From assembly GCA_947631925.1 (NCBI GenBank), contig CANRNE010000021.1, forward strand, positions 1 through 35,527: a stretch of 35,527 nt of DNA, given 5' to 3'. Of this stretch, positions 34,375 to 35,527 are shown one piece after another. The position numbers and the translations under genes are program-made. Within the stretch, counting starts at the first letter, position 1, and every line of letters begins with the position of its first letter. Source of the stretch: an uncultured Clostridia bacterium (GTDB taxonomy: Bacteria; Bacillota; Clostridia; Christensenellales; Borkfalkiaceae). The notes beneath the pieces are model-generated. The model worked only from the letters and a program-made list of their open reading frames with translations, made no database searches and was not told where the DNA came from.

Positions 34375-35349
34375 ATGAATATTTCCGTGCTCGGGTGCGG
34401 GCGGTGGGGGTCCTTTATCGCATGGTACCTCGCCCGCAGGGGCTTTTCCGTCACAAGCTGGGGCCCCGAAGAGGACTTTTCCTACCAAATTCTCAAACAG
34501 ACGGGACGCAACGAATATGTCGTCCTCGACCGCGGCATCACGCTCACCTGCGACCTCGGGCAGGCGGTGACGAGCGCCGAGATTATCGTCATCTCCATCT
34601 CCTCGCAGGGTCTGCGCGGCTTCATGCAAAAGGTCAACAAATTCCCCGTATCGGACAAAATATTCGTCCTCTGCATGAAGGGGATTGAGGTAGAGACGGG
34701 CAAACGGCTCTCCGAAATCATGGTGGAGAGCGGCATTTCGCCCCAAAAAATCGCCGTCTGGGTCGGCCCGGGGCACATTCAGAGCTTCGTTCGGGGCGTC
34801 CCCAATTGCATGGTTATCGATTCCGCCAACGAACAGCTCAAGCGCGACCTCGCAGACGACTTCCGCTCCGACCTCATCCGCTTCTACTATGGGGAAGACC
34901 TCATCGGCACCGAAATCGGCGCTGCCGCAAAGAACGTGATGGGAATCGCAGCAGGCGCGCTCGACGTCATCTGCCCGCCTCTCAAAGGCCCGCTCATGGC
35001 GCGCGGCGCACGCGAAGTCGCCCGTCTCATCAAGGCGATGGGGGGCGACCCGCTCTCCGCCTACGGCCTCGCCCATTTAGGCGACTACGAGACGACCCTC
35101 TTTTCGCCCTATTCCCACAACCGCGCCTTCGGGGAAGCGCTCGCCAAGGGGGAGACCTTCTCCAAACTTGCCGAGGGCGTCTCTACATCCAAGGCCATGA
35201 AGGGGCTGGGGGAGAAGTACGGCGTGGATTTGCCCATCACCAATGCGGTATACACCGTCTGCTACGGCGAAGGCGACGGGGAAGCGCGCTGCCGCGAGGC
35301 GCTCGGCGACCTCTTTGCCCGCCCGCCGAAAGGGGAATTGGAGGACTAA
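34375..35349 (+). CDS. gpsA: Glycerol-3-phosphate dehydrogenase (NAD(P)+)
   Basis: Reduces dihydroxyacetone phosphate to sn-glycerol-3-phosphate for phospholipid synthesis. The 324-residue protein has the N-terminal Rossmann motif GCGRWGSFIA, the catalytic Lys in GAAAKNVMGIAAG, and the C-terminal domain with GLAHLGDYETTLFSPYSHNRAFGEAL. GGAGG precedes the ATG at 34375. No convincing promoter is seen; the tandem repeat array lies immediately upstream. A family A repeat starts after the stop. Confidence 0.95.
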   Translation: MNISVLGCGRWGSFIAWYLARRGFSVTSWGPEEDFSYQILKQTGRNEYVVLDRGITLTCDLGQAVTSAEIIVISISSQGLRGFMQKVNKFPVSDKIFVLCMKGIEVETGKRLSEIMVESGISPQKIAVWVGPGHIQSFVRGVPNCMVIDSANEQLKRDLADDFRSDLIRFYYGEDLIGTEIGAAAKNVMGIAAGALDVICPPLKGPLMARGAREVARLIKAMGGDPLSAYGLAHLGDYETTLFSPYSHNRAFGEALAKGETFSKLAEGVSTSKAMKGLGEKYGVDLPITNAVYTVCYGEGDGEARCREALGDLFARPPKGELED

Positions 35350-35527
35350 GGTTTCGAAGAAAATCTTTGCGTGCGCAAATATTTTCTTCGAGCGGATGGG
35401 CGTTCGTACCTTCTCCTGCTCTTAGCCGCGCAAACATTACTGTTTCAACGGACACTAAGCCTGCGGTGGCGTTGCAAATTGAGGCGCCCACGGCGGAAGT
35501 GAATTCCGCCTAAGGCAAGGAATTCAG
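35350..35527 (+). repeat. Family A repeat, copy 3 (after gpsA, cut by the window end)
   Basis: Starts at the base after the gpsA stop and runs to the window edge, ending at the same AAGGAATTCAG as copy 1. Its 5' hairpin (CGAAGAAAAT..TTTGCG with CGCAAATATTTTCTTCG) keeps pairing although several bases differ from copy 1. The closing GGCGGAA/TTCCGCC hairpin is unchanged. Confidence 0.85.

Overview
The window is a GC-rich chromosomal segment that reads as an uncultured, probably gut-dwelling clostridial Firmicute. The evidence is a Spo0H-type sigma factor beside rlmB and mini-RNase III, a dnaX-ebfC-recR block, luxS, BioY, YitT and ABC-F genes, and clean AGGAGG-type ribosome binding sites. A Christensenellales-like lineage is a guess from gene style and the intergenic repeats; there is no rRNA or tRNA gene to fix it. 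Almost every stretch is coding, with many ATGA or TGATG stop/start overlaps.

Layout. 1-220: GC-rich repeat and a terminator. 221-8258: a beta-glucoside/beta-glucan locus with a domain-permuted, twice membrane-anchored GH3 (minus strand), a GH5 lipoprotein, a TetR regulator and a canonical cytoplasmic GH3. A near-perfect 24-bp palindrome lies in the GH5 5' leader, and an 8-G tract lies where GH5 runs into tetR. 8290-11239: a cell-surface glycan operon (tyrosine phosphatase, GT2, UDP-galactopyranose mutase) opening with a possible 7-codon leader. 11348-11728: a low-complexity Asn/Gly/Cys protein with its own terminator. 11908-13384: yitT-luxS. 13435-14783 (minus): two-subunit Fe-S fumarase. 14863-17464: CPBP protease, rlmH, M14 carboxypeptidase, tadA. 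17588-20418 (minus): ABC-F ATPase and a PflX-like radical SAM protein. 20646-21809: metK. 22395-27293: bioY, malic enzyme, glmM-glmS. 27796-29031 (minus): a CPA2 antiporter. 29266-33733: mrnC-rlmB-sigH-dnaX-ebfC-recR. 34375-35349: gpsA.

The longest gene-free stretches (21810-22394, 27294-27795, 33734-34374, 35350-35527) are filled by three interspersed repeat families. Family A (about 175-190 bp) starts immediately after the stop codons of metK, glmS and gpsA. Family B is a short REP-like motif around GTCAyssTGAGCG...TCGAAG...TATCC, often paired into an imperfect hairpin. Family C is a GC-rich module with blocks of CCACCCCCCTACCCCC type and several small hairpins. B and C form a 200-bp tandem repeat of about 2.5 copies between recR and gpsA.

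I see no CRISPR array, phage, transposase or defence locus, and no wholly new multi-gene system. The most unusual signals are regulatory or structural: (1) consensus promoters whose -10 boxes end only 6-7 nt before the ATG, predicting leaderless mRNAs for at least four genes; (2) the G8 tract, where one G more gives a clean ATGA junction and one G fewer fuses GH5 to TetR; (3) the palindromic operator candidate; (4) family A repeats with a helix supported by compensatory changes; (5) the Asn/Gly/Cys repeat protein.
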